From the NCBI RefSeq assembly GCF_051535235.1, contig NZ_JBPPLZ010000001.1:447911-511910 (forward strand): a stretch of DNA of 64,000 nt. The letters run 5' to 3'. Of this stretch, positions 16,928 through 24,730 are shown one piece after another (the first letter of the stretch is position 1; the number at the start of each line of letters is the position of its first letter). Source of the stretch: Nitrobacter sp051535235. GTDB taxonomy: Bacteria; Pseudomonadota; Alphaproteobacteria; Rhizobiales; Xanthobacteraceae. Position numbers and translations under genes: made by a program. Below the pieces are notes generated by a model. It saw only the letters and a program-made list of their open reading frames with translations, did not search any database and was not told the origin of the DNA.

Positions 16928-16996
16928 CACAACTGAGTTAACACTCAAAACGTTAATCCGTTAATATTTCAATATCGTTGGAGTTAATGAGGCTGC

Positions 16997-17608
16997 CTAC
17001 AGATAACGCTTGAGATCGGCGGCAGCCGCGTCAGGCGAGCGGTTGAGATTGAACGGCGAGACGAAATTGCCGTCGCGATCCATCAGATAGATCAGCGCGG
17101 TATGATCCATCGAGTACTCGCCGTCTTTCAGCGGAACCTTTTTGGCGAAGACCCGATATCCGGCCACGATCTTCGCGACCGCGGCCGCGTCGCCGGTCAG
17201 GCCTTTCAGGTGCGGATCGAAGCTGGACAGGTATTCCTTCATCGCCGCCTGGGTGTCGCGCTCCGGATCGACAGTCACGAAATAGGCATTGACGCGGTCG
17301 GCGTCCTTGCCCATCGCCCGCAGCACTTCCGACATTTCGAACAGCGAGGTCGGACAGACGTCGGGACAATGGGTGTAGCCGAAGAAGATCAGCGTCGGCC
17401 GGCCGATCAGATTCTTTTCGGTGACGCTCTGGCCGGTCTGGTCGATCAGGTGGAATGGACCGCCAATCTTCGCCGGCTGGGACTTGCCGAGCAGGTTGCC
17501 GCCAAACGGGCCGCCGCCGGTCAGCCAAAGAACCGCCGTGAGGCCGATTGCCAGGCTGCCGATGAAGGCCGCGAACACGGTCAGCGGGCGAGTAGCTCGA
17601 TTTGCCAT
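16997..17608 (-). CDS. SCO1/SenC family copper chaperone
   Basis: A 203-residue membrane-anchored thioredoxin-fold protein used for copper delivery to cytochrome oxidase CuA sites. The N-terminal anchor is VFAAFIGSLAIGLTAVLWL (about residues 11-29). Copper ligands are present: CPDVC (CxxxC, about residues 81-85, within GYTHCPDVCPTSLFEM) and the distant His in SMDHTALIYLMD (about residue 170). Length is normal. In Rhodobacter the homologue PrrC/SenC is encoded with the RegB/RegA pair; here the regS/regR genes are 26 kb away. It opens the ordinary G+C sequence right of the luxI block. Confidence 0.92.
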   Translation of the reverse strand: MANRATRPLTVFAAFIGSLAIGLTAVLWLTGGGPFGGNLLGKSQPAKIGGPFHLIDQTGQSVTEKNLIGRPTLIFFGYTHCPDVCPTSLFEMSEVLRAMGKDADRVNAYFVTVDPERDTQAAMKEYLSSFDPHLKGLTGDAAAVAKIVAGYRVFAKKVPLKDGEYSMDHTALIYLMDRDGNFVSPFNLNRSPDAAAADLKRYL

Positions 17609-17617
17609 CAGATGTCC

Positions 17618-17728
17618 TTAGAGCATTTTCCGGCTGTGTGGAATTCGGATAGCCGCAAGAAAACGCTCGCGATTACGCCCGTTCCGATCACAAAACCGGT
17701 ATCCACTTTTGCGGAATCCGCGCTAAAA
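17618..17728. repeat. palindromic intergenic repeat pair
   Basis: Two copies of the window's recurrent palindrome family lie end to end after the SCO1 start. One is built on GAGCATTTTCCGGCT, the other on CAAAACCGGTATCCACTTTTG with a CGGAATCCGCGC arm. It resembles the elements at 3880, 28084, 32170 and 37676. No gene is disrupted. Confidence 0.65.
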
Positions 17729-17935
17729 GCAGGCGGCGATGCCGGAGGCCAGCATCTCGAAGAACACGGCGGTGCCGTAATGCGCCCACAGCGCCAGCGC
17801 TCCGAGCAGCAATGCCGCGCCGGCGGCTGCGCTGCATGCCACGATCATGGAGGCGAGACCCCGTTGCGAGGTCGCCATTTGCGCCGGGCGCTGCATGATT
17901 TTTCGCAATTCCCGTGAATAATCAACCCTCGTCAA
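17723..17935 (-). CDS. small single-span membrane protein, hypothetical
   Basis: A 70-residue protein with a basic N-terminus (SRELRKIMQRPAQM) and one strong hydrophobic span (SMIVACSAAAGAALLLGALAL, about residues 29-49), then WAHYGTAVFFEML and a second weakly hydrophobic tail ending in ACF. I recognise no family. The gene follows SCO1 on the same strand with a repeat element between, so a role in oxidase assembly is possible but unsupported. Start uncertain; internal ATGs exist at codons 14 and 20. Confidence 0.45.
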   Translation of the reverse strand: MTRVDYSRELRKIMQRPAQMATSQRGLASMIVACSAAAGAALLLGALALWAHYGTAVFFEMLASGIAACF

Positions 17936-18050
17936 CCGGTGGACGCGACGCGGCCTGGCCGATCCGGTGAAGCTTCAGATAAGGCCAGTCGCGCCCTCAA
18001 GGCAAGCGCAACTGCCTCCGATCACGTCGTGATGAAGTGGCGGGGCCGCG

Positions 18051-18509
18051 TCAGTGTGCCGACGAGGCCTGAGCATCGAGATAGCACGGACGGTACATGC
18101 CAGCGAGCTGGCGGCCGCGCAGGAAGATCATGCGCCGCGTCAAGCCGCCGCGCTGTTGAATCCAGCGCCGCACCGCGGAAGGGTACATCAGATAGAGCAT
18201 GTGGGTCGCTTCGGGATTGGTCACGGCCCGACCGTCGGATCCGATGTCCCAGGCGGCATGAAATCCGAGCGCGGCGTGCGACGTCACGCAGATCTTGTCG
18301 TGGGGAACCGCGCCGAGAACGATGGTGCAGGCCGATGCGCACAGCCCGTCGATGATGACGGACTGCCCTGAATTGCGAAGATTCTGATATTTGTCGACGT
18401 AGGTTCCGATACGACCGCCCCGATCTTCCCCGATGCGGACAACGGCATGACTCGCCGCAACATGTCCCATCACCAGAACCGCTGCGAGCAATCCTGTCAC
18501 GACCCTCAT
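18051..18509 (-). CDS. exported ClpP-like (COG3904-type) hypothetical protein
   Basis: A 152-residue protein with a clear signal peptide (MRVVTGLLAAVLVMGHVAAS). The mature part contains SVIIDGLCASACTIVLGAV followed by SHAALGFHAAW, the pattern of small periplasmic proteins with a ClpP/S49-like crotonase fold, in which the Ser of CASAC sits at the nucleophile position. Proteolytic activity is not established for this group. Start placed at the ATG that begins the signal peptide; the reading from 18803 adds 98 residues of low-quality arginine-rich sequence. Monocistronic as far as can be seen. Confidence 0.65.
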   Translation of the reverse strand: MRVVTGLLAAVLVMGHVAASHAVVRIGEDRGGRIGTYVDKYQNLRNSGQSVIIDGLCASACTIVLGAVPHDKICVTSHAALGFHAAWDIGSDGRAVTNPEATHMLYLMYPSAVRRWIQQRGGLTRRMIFLRGRQLAGMYRPCYLDAQASSAH

Positions 18510-18844
18510 CGTCAGCCCCGATGTTGACCCCGAATCCGTTGGGCACCGTCGTGCGATTCCCAACCCCGGTAGCCTCCGGCGAGATCGGCGCTTTGTCCAG
18601 ATGACTGCGCTCTCTCTTGTCAAATTCAAATCCAGTGTTGCCGACGCGCTGCACTTCGCGCGACCCGCGATCAGGATTGCGCGGAGCCTGATCGCAGTCG
18701 CGTCCGCTATCGCGGCATACGCGTCAGGCAATCGTGGAACCGCCGCAGTGATATGGTTAATCTGAAAACGACCCGGGAACCTCGCCGGCTTTGCCGCATC
18801 CATGTCTTCAATAGCAGAGTTGTCTTAAAATCGGGAGCGATCGC
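18510..18844. other. intergenic gap before the ECF sigma gene
   Basis: No gene is supported in these 335 bases. The region must hold divergent promoters for the exported ClpP-like protein and the sigma factor. GGAAC motifs occur at 18736 and 18776, but neither has a partner GTT at the usual distance. A GGGAG ribosome site precedes the sigma ATG. Confidence 0.5.
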
Positions 18845-19537
18845 ATGCAACAGATTCAGTCCCGGCTAGCGGCGGGGACCTGTGACGACGATCTGGAATT
18901 GGTTCGCCGCGCGCGCGCACGTGACGAGGGCGCCATCCGCGCGATCATGCAGGCGAACAACCGCAAGCTTTACCGGATCGCCCGCGGCATCCTTCGCAAC
19001 GACGGCGAGGCGGAGGACGTCGTGCAGGAAACCTACGTTCGCGCCTTCACGCATCTGGAAAGTTTTCGCGGCGACGCGCGTCTGGCGACCTGGCTCGCGC
19101 GCATCGCCATGAACGAGGCGCTCGGCCGGCTGCGGCGCCAGCGTCCGAGCGTCGACTGGGCCACGCTGGAGCCAGTGGCGTCGGACGCCCGTATCATCCA
19201 GTTTCCCGGGTCCGCTCTCACCGATGATCCGGAAAAAACCATGGCTCAGCGCGAAATGCAGCACATCGTCGAGCAGGCGGTTGACGAACTGCCCGAAGCT
19301 TTCCGTATCGTCTTCATCACCCGCGTTATCGAGGGAATGAACGTGGAGGAAACCGCCGAAATCCTTGACCTCAAGCCGGAAACGGTGAAGACGAGGCTTC
19401 ATCGCGCCCGCGCGATGCTGCGCAAGAACGTCGAGAAGAAGATCGGTCCGGTAGTGATGGAGGCGTTTCCCTTCGCCGGCAAACGTTGCGCGCGCCTGAC
19501 CGATGCGGTTCTCGATCGGCTCGGCCTGACCAAATAA
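18845..19537 (+). CDS. ECF RNA polymerase sigma factor
   Basis: A 230-residue sigma-70 family ECF factor. Region 2 is at about residues 25-100 (KLYRIARGILRNDGEAEDVV then ETYVRAFTHLESFRGDARLATWL). Region 4 is at about 140-195 (VDELPEAFRIVFITRVIEGM, then VEETAEILDLKPETVKTRLH). A C-terminal extension of roughly 30 residues (VVMEAFPFAGKRCARLTDAV) follows region 4 and contains one Cys. No anti-sigma gene is adjacent. It is followed on the same strand by DUF4142 and cupredoxin genes (gaps of 91 and 10 bases), suggesting an envelope or oxidative-stress regulon. Start ATG with GGGAG upstream. Confidence 0.92.
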   Translation: MQQIQSRLAAGTCDDDLELVRRARARDEGAIRAIMQANNRKLYRIARGILRNDGEAEDVVQETYVRAFTHLESFRGDARLATWLARIAMNEALGRLRRQRPSVDWATLEPVASDARIIQFPGSALTDDPEKTMAQREMQHIVEQAVDELPEAFRIVFITRVIEGMNVEETAEILDLKPETVKTRLHRARAMLRKNVEKKIGPVVMEAFPFAGKRCARLTDAVLDRLGLTK

Positions 19538-19628
19538 TCCAGGAACCTGTTCCGCTCCGCTGCATCCAACCCTGTGTCTCAACCAAACGCCACGGCGATC
19601 CGGTCGCGGCGTCACAGGAGGATCAAAG

Positions 19629-20150
19629 ATGCTTGTCCGAATGAGCGCGGCGATCGCCGCCGCGGCGCTGCTGAGCAGCGGCGCGCTCGCGCAGGATGCG
19701 AAACCCACCGACCCGCAGATCGCGCATATCGCCTATACCGCCGGCGTCATCGATGTCACCGCGGCGAAGCAGGCGCTGGAGAAATCCGGGAACAAGGACG
19801 TGAAGGCGTTTGCCGCCGACATGGTGCGGGATCATGAGGCGGTGAACAAGAAGGCGCTCGCACTGGTCAAGAAGCTGAAGGTCACTCCCGAAGACAACGA
19901 CACCAGCCGCACGCTCTCCAAAAATGCCGCCGCCAAGCTCAAGGAACTGTCGGCGCTGAAGGGTGCCGCGTTCGACAAGGCCTATGTCGACAACGAGGTC
20001 GCCTATCACAAGGCGGTCGACAGCGCGCTCGAGACCCTGCTCATTCCCTCCGCCAGCAATGCCGAGCTGAAGGGCCTACTGCAGACAGGGCTCAAGATCT
20101 TCCAGGGCCACGAGCAGCATGCCGAACACGTCGCAGCCGAACTGAAATAA
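19629..20150 (+). CDS. DUF4142 periplasmic protein
   Basis: A 173-residue exported helical protein. The signal peptide MLVRMSAAIAAAALLSSGALA is followed by a DUF4142 domain, recognised by DPQIAHIAYTAGVIDVTAAK, MVRDHEAVNKKALALVKKL and AYHKAVDSALETLL. The fold is a ferritin-like helical bundle and the function is unknown; it carries paired His/Glu/Asp residues that could bind metal. An AGGAGG ribosome site lies 8 bases before the ATG. It sits between the ECF sigma factor and a blue copper protein, so a metal- or redox-stress role is plausible. Confidence 0.88.
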   Translation: MLVRMSAAIAAAALLSSGALAQDAKPTDPQIAHIAYTAGVIDVTAAKQALEKSGNKDVKAFAADMVRDHEAVNKKALALVKKLKVTPEDNDTSRTLSKNAAAKLKELSALKGAAFDKAYVDNEVAYHKAVDSALETLLIPSASNAELKGLLQTGLKIFQGHEQHAEHVAAELK

Positions 20151-20160
20151 GGAACGCCTC

Positions 20161-20502
20161 ATGAAGCCGGGCGGACATTTTCTGATCGTTGCAGCCTCGG
20201 GACTCGCAGTTTCAGGCCTCGCAACCTTGGGACTATCCGTCCCGGCCCATGCGGCAACGGTTCAAATCACGATGCGTAACCTCGAGATTACGCCGGCCGT
20301 GGCGAATGCCAAAGTCGGCGACACCATCGAGTGGGTCAATGAGGACATTTTCGTGCATAGCGCGACGGCGCGGAACGGTGACTGGGACGTTGAGCTGCCG
20401 CCGAACAAGACTGTCAAGCTCGTTCTGAAAAAGGCGGGAACGATCGACTATTATTGCCGCTTTCACCCCAACATGAAGGCCAGGCTGACGATCTCGCCGT
20501 AG
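20161..20502 (+). CDS. cupredoxin (plastocyanin/pseudoazurin-like) protein
   Basis: A 113-residue exported type 1 copper protein. The signal peptide ends near VPAHA (residue about 32). Mature copper ligands are His in EDIFVHSATA (about residue 63) and Cys/His/Met in YYCRFHPNMKARL (about residues 98-106). The short Cys-x2-His-x2-Met loop resembles amicyanin-type sites more than plastocyanin. It would carry electrons in the periplasm or buffer copper. It starts 10 bases after the DUF4142 stop with an AAGGA site, so it is surely in the same operon. Confidence 0.9.
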   Translation: MKPGGHFLIVAASGLAVSGLATLGLSVPAHAATVQITMRNLEITPAVANAKVGDTIEWVNEDIFVHSATARNGDWDVELPPNKTVKLVLKKAGTIDYYCRFHPNMKARLTISP

Positions 20503-20528
20503 CGCGGTTCACGCCGGAACGTGCATAC

Positions 20529-21095
20529 TCACGTCGATTGCGTGCGCCGCCGCAACGCCATTGCCAGGCAGATGGCGACGCCGGCCTGCCATACCGGATA
20601 GAGCGTCGACACCAGGTCGAGATTGAGCGCGTTGTCGAGCGCGAGCAGCGCGCCGGCACTGGTCCCGGTCACCAGCATCGGCAGCCACGCCAGCGGATCG
20701 CGCGGGCTGGCCGGCAGCAGGCTGACGCCGAGCGCCAGGGTGCCGGAGCCGACGAACCCCCCGGCCAGACCGGACAACACATTTCTCACGGCGCTTTCGG
20801 AAACGGAAATCCGCCCGTCGATCCAGACCGCAACGCTGACGGCCCAGACGAAGGCGATCACAGTCACCACGGCCCCTGCCAGCGCCGCCCACCGCGGATT
20901 GTCCGAGCCGATCTGGATCAGAACGAGGACGAGCAGCGCGAACGGCACAGCCAAAAGTGCTATTCGCAGGTCTGCCGGCGCGCCGTTGATGTGGTCGATC
21001 ATTGGTTGAATCAGCGGCGTCAGGATGCCTGTTCCGGCGCCCGCGGCGCCGGTCTTCAGGAGTCCGTCACGGCTGCGGTCATGCGGCGCGGCCAT
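20529..21095 (-). CDS. polytopic membrane protein, hypothetical
   Basis: A 188-residue protein with about five hydrophobic spans (LRIALLAVPFALLVLVLIQI, AALAGAVVTVIAFVWAVSVAV, NVLSGLAGGFVGSGTLALGV, WLPMLVTGTSAGALLALDNA and the C-terminal VWQAGVAICLAMALRRR). I recognise no family or catalytic motif. It is convergent with the cupredoxin gene (26 bases) and lies just downstream of the tRNA-Gly on the same strand. AGGAGG occurs 12 bases before the chosen ATG; a TTG at 21125 would add ten residues. Confidence 0.6.
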   Translation of the reverse strand: MAAPHDRSRDGLLKTGAAGAGTGILTPLIQPMIDHINGAPADLRIALLAVPFALLVLVLIQIGSDNPRWAALAGAVVTVIAFVWAVSVAVWIDGRISVSESAVRNVLSGLAGGFVGSGTLALGVSLLPASPRDPLAWLPMLVTGTSAGALLALDNALNLDLVSTLYPVWQAGVAICLAMALRRRTQST

Positions 21096-21135
21096 CCCGT
21101 CAAGAGCCCTCCTGATCCACCTCAAAGAGCGATGA

Positions 21136-21209
21136 TGGAGCGGGCGAAGGGAATCGAACCCTCGTATGCAGCTTGGGAAGCTGCCGTTCTACCATTGAAC
21201 TACGCCCGC
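21136..21209 (-). tRNA. tRNA-Gly (anticodon CCC)
   Basis: A 74-base cloverleaf with encoded CCA. Acceptor arms are GCGGGCG and CGCCCGC, the D-arm region is GTTCAATGGTAGAAC, and the anticodon stem GCAGC/GCTGC encloses loop TTCCCAA, giving anticodon CCC. The T-arm is GAGGG-TTCGATT-CCCTT. It reads GGG codons. Confidence 0.95.
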
Positions 21210-21309
21210 CTATTGCTTCTCGTCCTCTGATGTAGCCGAGACCGGGCGGTCCGCCAAGACGGTTAGTCCAGCCTGCGAACCATGGCTGCGGAGAGGCGGC
21301 GGTAACATT

Positions 21310-21690
21310 TTAAAGCAGCCGCACGATCTGGATGCCCGCGATCAGCGCGCTGACGGAGAGCACGACGGAGGCGATCATGTAAGCGCCGGCCGCCGCCAAC
21401 TCGCCGCGCTCGAACAAATAGAAGAAATCGAGCGAGAACGTGGAGAAGGTGGTGTAGCCGCCGCAAATGCTGACCGTGACGAAGATGCGCACCCCCTGGG
21501 GCAGATGCCATCGCGTCGCGAACAGGCCGGCGAACAGGCCGATCAGAAGCGAGCCGGTGATATTGATGAACAGCGTTCCCCACGGAAATTTTGGACCCAG
21601 CAGCCGGCCGAAGCCGATGCTGACGAGATAGCGGGCCACCGATCCGAGCGACCCGCCGGCCGCCACAGCCAGAATAAACGTCCAGTTCAA
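21310..21690 (-). CDS. crcB: fluoride channel CrcB/Fluc
   Basis: A 126-residue, four-span membrane protein that exports fluoride as a dual-topology dimer. Family motifs are AAGGSLGSVARYLVS (about residues 10-24), FPWGTLFINITGSLLIGLFA with the pore Asn, and GGYTTFSTFSLDFFYL with the phenylalanine box. The start is TTG, supported by GGGGAGG six bases upstream and by the usual N-terminus just before the first span; no ATG fits. I looked upstream for a fluoride riboswitch and found none. Confidence 0.95.
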   Translation of the reverse strand: MNWTFILAVAAGGSLGSVARYLVSIGFGRLLGPKFPWGTLFINITGSLLIGLFAGLFATRWHLPQGVRIFVTVSICGGYTTFSTFSLDFFYLFERGELAAAGAYMIASVVLSVSALIAGIQIVRLL

Positions 21691-21782
21691 TGCCGGCCTC
21701 CCCGAAGCGTTTTCGAGCGAGGCGAATGGCGGTTCGCGTGAAGAAAACGCGTCGAATCAAGATCAAGGCCCGCTTCTGTCCA

Positions 21783-21989
21783 TCACGAGCGGGGCTCCGG
21801 AGGCCATTGGGTCATGCCGCCGAGGGCGCCGATGACCGCCAGCGGGACCAGCATGAGCACCGCCAGCGATACCAGCAGAGAATCGATCGGGATCATATCG
21901 GAATCCATCAGGTATGCGATCGCGACCGCAATCCAGCAGACGCCGATGCCCCATAACGAGACTGACAGCGAATTCGGAAGTCTGGTCAT
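21783..21989 (-). CDS. small two-span membrane protein, hypothetical
   Basis: A 68-residue protein with two hydrophobic helices, LWGIGVCWIAVAIAYLM (about residues 12-28) and LLVSLAVLMLVPLAVIGALG (about 38-57), joined by DSDMIPIDS. I recognise no family. It lies between dcd and crcB on the same strand. A GAAAGGGCG stretch precedes the ATG. Nothing more specific can be said. Confidence 0.5.
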   Translation of the reverse strand: MTRLPNSLSVSLWGIGVCWIAVAIAYLMDSDMIPIDSLLVSLAVLMLVPLAVIGALGGMTQWPPEPRS

Positions 21990-22028
21990 AAGCGCCCTTT
22001 CTCGGGCGCAGCGGGGGGAAGGAAACAG

Positions 22029-22059
22029 CTCCTACCGACGCGCAAGCGCCCGGTAGGAG
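22029..22059 (-). terminator. hairpin downstream of dcd
   Basis: Arms CTCCTACCG and CGGTAGGAG are perfectly complementary, and the loop itself contains a smaller GCGC/GCG stem. On the minus strand the hairpin is 97 bases past the dcd stop and is followed by CTGTTTCC, a weak U-tract. Probably a terminator, though a processing or regulatory hairpin for the small membrane protein is possible. Confidence 0.5.
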
Positions 22060-22155
22060 TCATCAGCCTTGCGGCGGTTATCGGGGGACCCCATCCCCAT
22101 CGATTTCGGCCATGCTAGCCGGATCGGCGAGCCGGTCAAGCCCGCGTGTGAGTGA

Positions 22156-23262
22156 TCACACGCGGAAATGCTTCGACAGCTTGAGGCCCTGGGCCTGATA
22201 GTTGGAGCCGATGCGCTGGCCGTACATGGCGTCGGGCCGCGCCAGCATCTTCTCGTAGACGAGGCGGCCGACGATCTGGCCGTGCTCGAGAATGAACGGC
22301 ACCTCGCGCGAGCGCACCTCCAGCACTGCCCGCGAGCCCTGGCCGCCCGCGCCGGCGTAGCCGAAGCCGGGATCGAAAAAGCCGGCATAGTGTACGCGGA
22401 ATTCGCCGACCAGCGGGTCGAACGGGACCATTTCGGCGGCGTAATCGGGCGGCACCTGCACCGCTTCCTTCGAGGCGAGAATGTAGAACTCGCCGGGATC
22501 GAGGATGAGGCTGCGATCGGGGCGCGCCGCGATCGGCTCCCAGAATTCGCCGACCGCATAGCCGCTGCGGCGATCGATATCGACCACGCCGGTATGGCGC
22601 TTGGCGCGATAGCCGACAAAACCGCCGCCGTTCTCGCCCGAGAGATCGACGCTGAGCGCGACCCCGTTGACGCAGTCGGCATGCTCGACATCGACCAGCC
22701 GCTCGCTCGCGTGCAAGGCGTCGAGTTCGTCGGCCTTGAGAACGGCGTCGCCGGTGCGGAAGCGGACCTGAGACAGCCGCGAACCCTCGCGCAGCAGCAC
22801 CGGAAACGTCTTCGGGCTGATTTCCGCATAAAGCGGGCCGTGATAACCGGCGCCGATCATGTCGAAGCGGCGGGTGCCGTCGGCGATCACGCGCGTAAAC
22901 ACGTCGAGCCGCCCGGTCGAGCTTTTCGGATTGGCCGAGGCGATGATCTCCGCCGGCAGTGCAAGGCTTTCGAGCAGCGGCACGATGTAGACGCAGTTGG
23001 TTTCCAGCACCGCCCCATCGGAAAGGTCGATGTCGTGCAGCTTCAATTCGTCGATGCGTTCGGCGACAGTTGCATCCGGCCCTGGCAGAAAACTGGCGCG
23101 CACCCGGTAGGCGGTGGCGCCGAGCCGCAGGTCGAGGCTGGCGGGCTGGATCTGGCTTTCGACGAAGGGATACTCGGGAAGGATCAGCCCTGCGTCCGCC
23201 ATCGCCGCGATCATGCGGTCGGGCAGGATGCCGTTGGCGTCCGGCGGGAGCGTGAATGACAC
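22156..23262 (-). CDS. dcd: 2'-deoxycytidine 5'-triphosphate deaminase, long alphaproteobacterial form
   Basis: A 368-residue enzyme, about twice the length of the E. coli Dcd, made of two dUTPase-fold halves as usual in alphaproteobacteria. It converts dCTP to dUTP for thymidylate synthesis in the cytoplasm. Conserved pieces are ESQIQPASLDLRLGATAYRV, IIASANPKSSTGRLDVFTRV, DGTRRFDMIGAGYHGPLYAE, and in the second half GFFDPGFGYAGAGGQGSRAV with VLEVRSREVPFILEHGQIVG. The start is GTG with an AAGGA site. Monocistronic; it faces away from the metZ riboswitch. Confidence 0.93.
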   Translation of the reverse strand: MSFTLPPDANGILPDRMIAAMADAGLILPEYPFVESQIQPASLDLRLGATAYRVRASFLPGPDATVAERIDELKLHDIDLSDGAVLETNCVYIVPLLESLALPAEIIASANPKSSTGRLDVFTRVIADGTRRFDMIGAGYHGPLYAEISPKTFPVLLREGSRLSQVRFRTGDAVLKADELDALHASERLVDVEHADCVNGVALSVDLSGENGGGFVGYRAKRHTGVVDIDRRSGYAVGEFWEPIAARPDRSLILDPGEFYILASKEAVQVPPDYAAEMVPFDPLVGEFRVHYAGFFDPGFGYAGAGGQGSRAVLEVRSREVPFILEHGQIVGRLVYEKMLARPDAMYGQRIGSNYQAQGLKLSKHFRV

Positions 23263-23392
23263 GATGTCGTCCTTGCGGCGTGGGCGATATCGACCCGGGA
23301 GCAGGCTTTGATCCGTTATCCGACGGGCGCAACGCGAATGTCAATTCGTTGGCTTGACGGACAGGACGTGCCGGACTAGGCATGAGGCGTCC

Positions 23393-23451
23393 CGTGGTGA
23401 TTTGAGCCGGCCGGCTTGCAGCCACGTTAAATAAGTCGCTAAACAGGCCGG
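23393..23451 (+). ncRNA. SAM-II riboswitch aptamer
   Basis: The leader of metZ matches the SAM-II (metA/SAM_alpha) pattern. P1 is CGTGG (23393-23397) with CCACG (23422-23426). The loop carries TGATTTGAGCCGGCC, and the conserved tail TTAAATAAGTCGCTAAA is followed by GGCCGG (23446-23451). That last segment can pair with CCGGCC at 23407-23412 to form the pseudoknot. This class binds S-adenosylmethionine and lowers expression of methionine genes in alphaproteobacteria. Confidence 0.9.
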
Positions 23452-23463
23452 GGACAATGTGAT

Positions 23464-23498
23464 CCCGGCCTGTGGATTTTTTCCAGGCCGGTTTTTTT
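23464..23498 (+). terminator. intrinsic terminator in the metZ leader (riboswitch expression platform)
   Basis: CCGGCCTG (23465-23472) and CAGGCCGG (23484-23491) form an 8-bp stem followed by seven T residues (23492-23498), upstream of the metZ ribosome site. Its left arm is also complementary over nine bases to CAGGCCGGG at 23444-23452. An antiterminator is therefore possible when the aptamer pseudoknot is not formed. Confidence 0.85.
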
Positions 23499-23533
23499 GT
23501 GGCCGTTTCCAAGGCGGCCGCGCAGGAGGTCAC

Positions 23534-24727
23534 ATGTCGCAGTCTTCAGCCACGGCCCGATATCGCCCAGAGACCCGGCTGGTTCATTCCGGGACGTTGC
23601 GCTCGCAGTTCGCCGAGACGTCGGAGGCGCTGTTTCTGACGCAGGGTTATGTCTACGACACCGCCGAGCAGTGCGAAGCGCGGTTCAAGGGCGACGACCC
23701 CGGCTTCATCTACTCGCGCTACTCCAATCCGACCGTCGCCATGTTCGAGCAGCGCATGGCCGAGCTTGAAGGCGCGGAGGCTGCGCGCGCCACGGCCACC
23801 GGCATGGCGGCGGTGACGACCGCGATGCTCGCCCCGCTGAAGGCAGGCGACCACGTCGTCGCGGCCAAGGCCCTGTTCGGCTCCTGCCGCTACGTGGTCG
23901 AGGATCTACTGCCGCGCTACGGCATCGAGTCGACGCTGGTCGACGGCCTCGATCTCGATCAGTGGCGCAAGGCGATGCGGCCGAACACCAGAAGCTGCTT
24001 CATCGAAAGCCCCACCAACCCGACACTCGACGTGCTCGACATCGGCGGTATCGCCGACATCACGCATCAGGCCGGCGCACGGCTGATCGTCGACAACGTG
24101 TTCGCGACACCGATCTGGCAAAGCCCGCTGGCGCTCGGCGCCGACGTCGTGGTGTATTCCGCGACCAAGCACATCGACGGCCAGGGACGCACGCTTGGCG
24201 GCGTCATCCTGGCGTCGAACGCCTTCGTTCAGGATCACCTGCAGACCTTCATCCGCCAGACCGGGCCGTCGATCTCGCCGTTCAACGCCTGGGTATTGCT
24301 GAAAGGGTTGGAGACGCTCGGCGTTCGCGTGCGCCAGCAGACCGAAAGCGCCGCGGCGATCGCGGATGCGCTGGCGTCGCACCCCAAAGTGTCCCGCCTC
24401 ATCTATCCCGGCCGGCCCGACCATCCGCAAGCGGCGCTGGTGAAGAAGCAGATGCGCGCCGGATCGACGCTGATCGGCTTCGAGGTCAGGGGCGGCAAGG
24501 CGGGCGCCTTCCGCTGCCTCAACGCGCTGAAGCTCGCGCGCATCTCGAACAATCTCGGCGACGCCAAGAGCCTCGTGACCCATCCGGCGACCACCACCCA
24601 CCAGCGGCTTGCGCCGGAGGTCCGCGCCAGTCTCGGTATCGGCGAAGGCTTCATCCGCTATTCGGCCGGCCTCGAACACAAGGACGATCTGATCGAGGAT
24701 CTCGCCGCCGCGCTGGAGACGGTGTGA
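23534..24727 (+). CDS. metZ: O-succinylhomoserine sulfhydrylase
   Basis: A 397-residue PLP enzyme of the Cys/Met metabolism family that makes homocysteine directly from O-succinylhomoserine and sulfide. Signatures are RPETRLVHSGTLRSQFAETS at the N-terminus, YSRYSNPTVAMFEQRMAELE, the PLP-binding region DNVFATPIWQSPLALGAD, and the Schiff-base lysine in YSATKHIDGQGRTLGG (about residue 213). The C-terminus has SLGIGEGFIRYSAGLEHKDD. The call of MetZ over MetB/MetC rests on these and on the SAM-II leader, which is typical of metZ. Start ATG with AGGAGG at 23524. Regulated by the riboswitch/terminator directly upstream. Confidence 0.95.
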   Translation: MSQSSATARYRPETRLVHSGTLRSQFAETSEALFLTQGYVYDTAEQCEARFKGDDPGFIYSRYSNPTVAMFEQRMAELEGAEAARATATGMAAVTTAMLAPLKAGDHVVAAKALFGSCRYVVEDLLPRYGIESTLVDGLDLDQWRKAMRPNTRSCFIESPTNPTLDVLDIGGIADITHQAGARLIVDNVFATPIWQSPLALGADVVVYSATKHIDGQGRTLGGVILASNAFVQDHLQTFIRQTGPSISPFNAWVLLKGLETLGVRVRQQTESAAAIADALASHPKVSRLIYPGRPDHPQAALVKKQMRAGSTLIGFEVRGGKAGAFRCLNALKLARISNNLGDAKSLVTHPATTTHQRLAPEVRASLGIGEGFIRYSAGLEHKDDLIEDLAAALETV

Positions 24728-24730
24728 GAG

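Noticed and set aside
18736..18758. EcfG-type promoter (GGAAC...GTT) before the ECF sigma gene
   Set aside because: Spacing between the elements is about 15 bases, shorter than the usual 17-18, and flanking bases do not fit.
21691..21782. Fluoride riboswitch before crcB
   Set aside because: Looked for the conserved pseudoknotted motif on the minus strand and found no match.
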